From: Dirofilaria immitis
Lineage: Eukaryota > Nematoda > Chromadorea > Rhabditida > Onchocercidae
Direction of reading: 5' to 3'
Assembly: GCA_024305405.1 (NCBI GenBank)
Contig: JAKNDB010000107.1
Location: 2,790,001-2,854,000, forward strand
DNA length: 64,000 bases
The position numbers and the translations under genes were made by a program. A model generated the notes under the pieces. The model had not been told where the DNA came from, did no database searches, and was given only the letters and a program-made list of their open reading frames with translations. Shown here in pieces: positions 63,672 to 64,000 of this stretch; position 1 is the first letter of the stretch, and each line of letters opens with the position of its first letter.

Positions 63672-64000
63672 ATGGCTCCGAAGCAGATTTTGAGAAAAGG
63701 TGTCGTTGGAGGAGATAAAGGAGAGAAAGGTATGCTTTGTTTAATTTTTTGGGGATCGTTCCCATCTAACTTTTTTGTTATTTTTCTGTTTTTGTTATTC
63801 TGTTATTTTTAGTCTATTTTGCAGGAACTAGTAAACCAAAGGCAGCGAAGGCTTTGGATGCTAAGAAGAAAGTTGTTAAAGGGAATTTCAAAATTCATAA
63901 GAAAGGGGTATGTATTTAGTTTTCCTTGTATTTCAAATAATTGTTCATTAAGATGAGCAAAAATTATCCTATTTGTTAATTTTCTCTATTTCAGGTTAGG
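63672..64000 (+). CDS. Ribosomal protein uL23 (RPL23A/RPL25), 5' part
   Basis: Exons 63672-63729, 63825-63907 and the first bases of a third from 63995, cut by the window edge. The start MAPKQILRKG and the basic KPKAAKALDAKKKVVKGNF followed by KIHKKG/VR match the eukaryote-specific N-terminal extension of large-subunit protein uL23, in which K-V-R-T-S-x-x-F-R-R would follow. It binds 25S/28S rRNA at the nascent-peptide exit. Splice phases (1, 0) are consistent. Only about 48 residues are visible. Confidence 0.87.

Overview
This window is eukaryotic nuclear DNA: AT-rich, intron-dense, with short exons, GT-AG introns of about 100-500 bp (one 2.4 kb) and strong TTTTCAG-type acceptors. The gene content (ZNFX1-type helicase, FOG-3-like BTG/Tob protein, non-selenium SELENOF, gliotactin-like esterase) points to a nematode. 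The intron sizes suggest a clade III parasite, perhaps filarial, rather than Caenorhabditis. I cannot name the species. There is no CRISPR array, insertion sequence, rRNA or operon of bacterial type. All gene models were assembled by hand from translated exons and splice phase.

Layout. 0.9-3.8 kb (+): PABIR/FAM122-like PP2A regulator. 6.4-12.9 kb (+): soluble FAD fumarate reductase of the Osm1 / flavocytochrome c type; its 2.4 kb intron holds an antisense BTG/Tob (FOG-3-like) gene at 9.0-10.6 kb. 14.8-20.2 kb (+): four-KH FUSE-binding protein. 22.4-24.8 kb (+): an unrecognised four-exon gene found only by phase-consistent splicing. 26.1-28.3 kb (-): dihydroflavonol-reductase-like extended SDR. 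30.7-31.2 kb (-): possible small membrane protein. 32.3-33.3 kb (+): SELENOF/Sep15 homolog with Cys for Sec. 34.3-38.2 kb (-): glutathione reductase. 39.4-41.1 kb (-): SEC22 R-SNARE. 42.6-56.5 kb (-): ZNFX1 helicase with NFX1-type zinc fingers. 58.0-63.0 kb (+): gliotactin-like single-pass cholinesterase-fold protein lacking the nucleophile serine. 63.7 kb to the end (+): start of ribosomal protein uL23 (RPL23A).

The genes form no pathway. They are housekeeping or developmental genes: redox and thiol quality control (glutathione reductase, SELENOF, fumarate reductase), ER-Golgi traffic (SEC22), translation (uL23), RNA control (FUBP, BTG/Tob, ZNFX1) and adhesion or signalling.

The strongest cross-cutting observation concerns sequence quality. 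In at least a dozen places, in most of the genes, an otherwise intact conserved reading frame is broken by exactly one missing base, usually in a run of 4-6 identical bases. Restoring one base rescues both the family motif and the splice phase. This looks like systematic homopolymer under-calling in the assembly, not mass pseudogenisation, and automatic gene models here should be distrusted. Other points of interest are the hidden gene at 22-25 kb, the nested BTG/Tob gene, and an exact 99-bp duplication carrying the putative start of the ZNFX1 gene.
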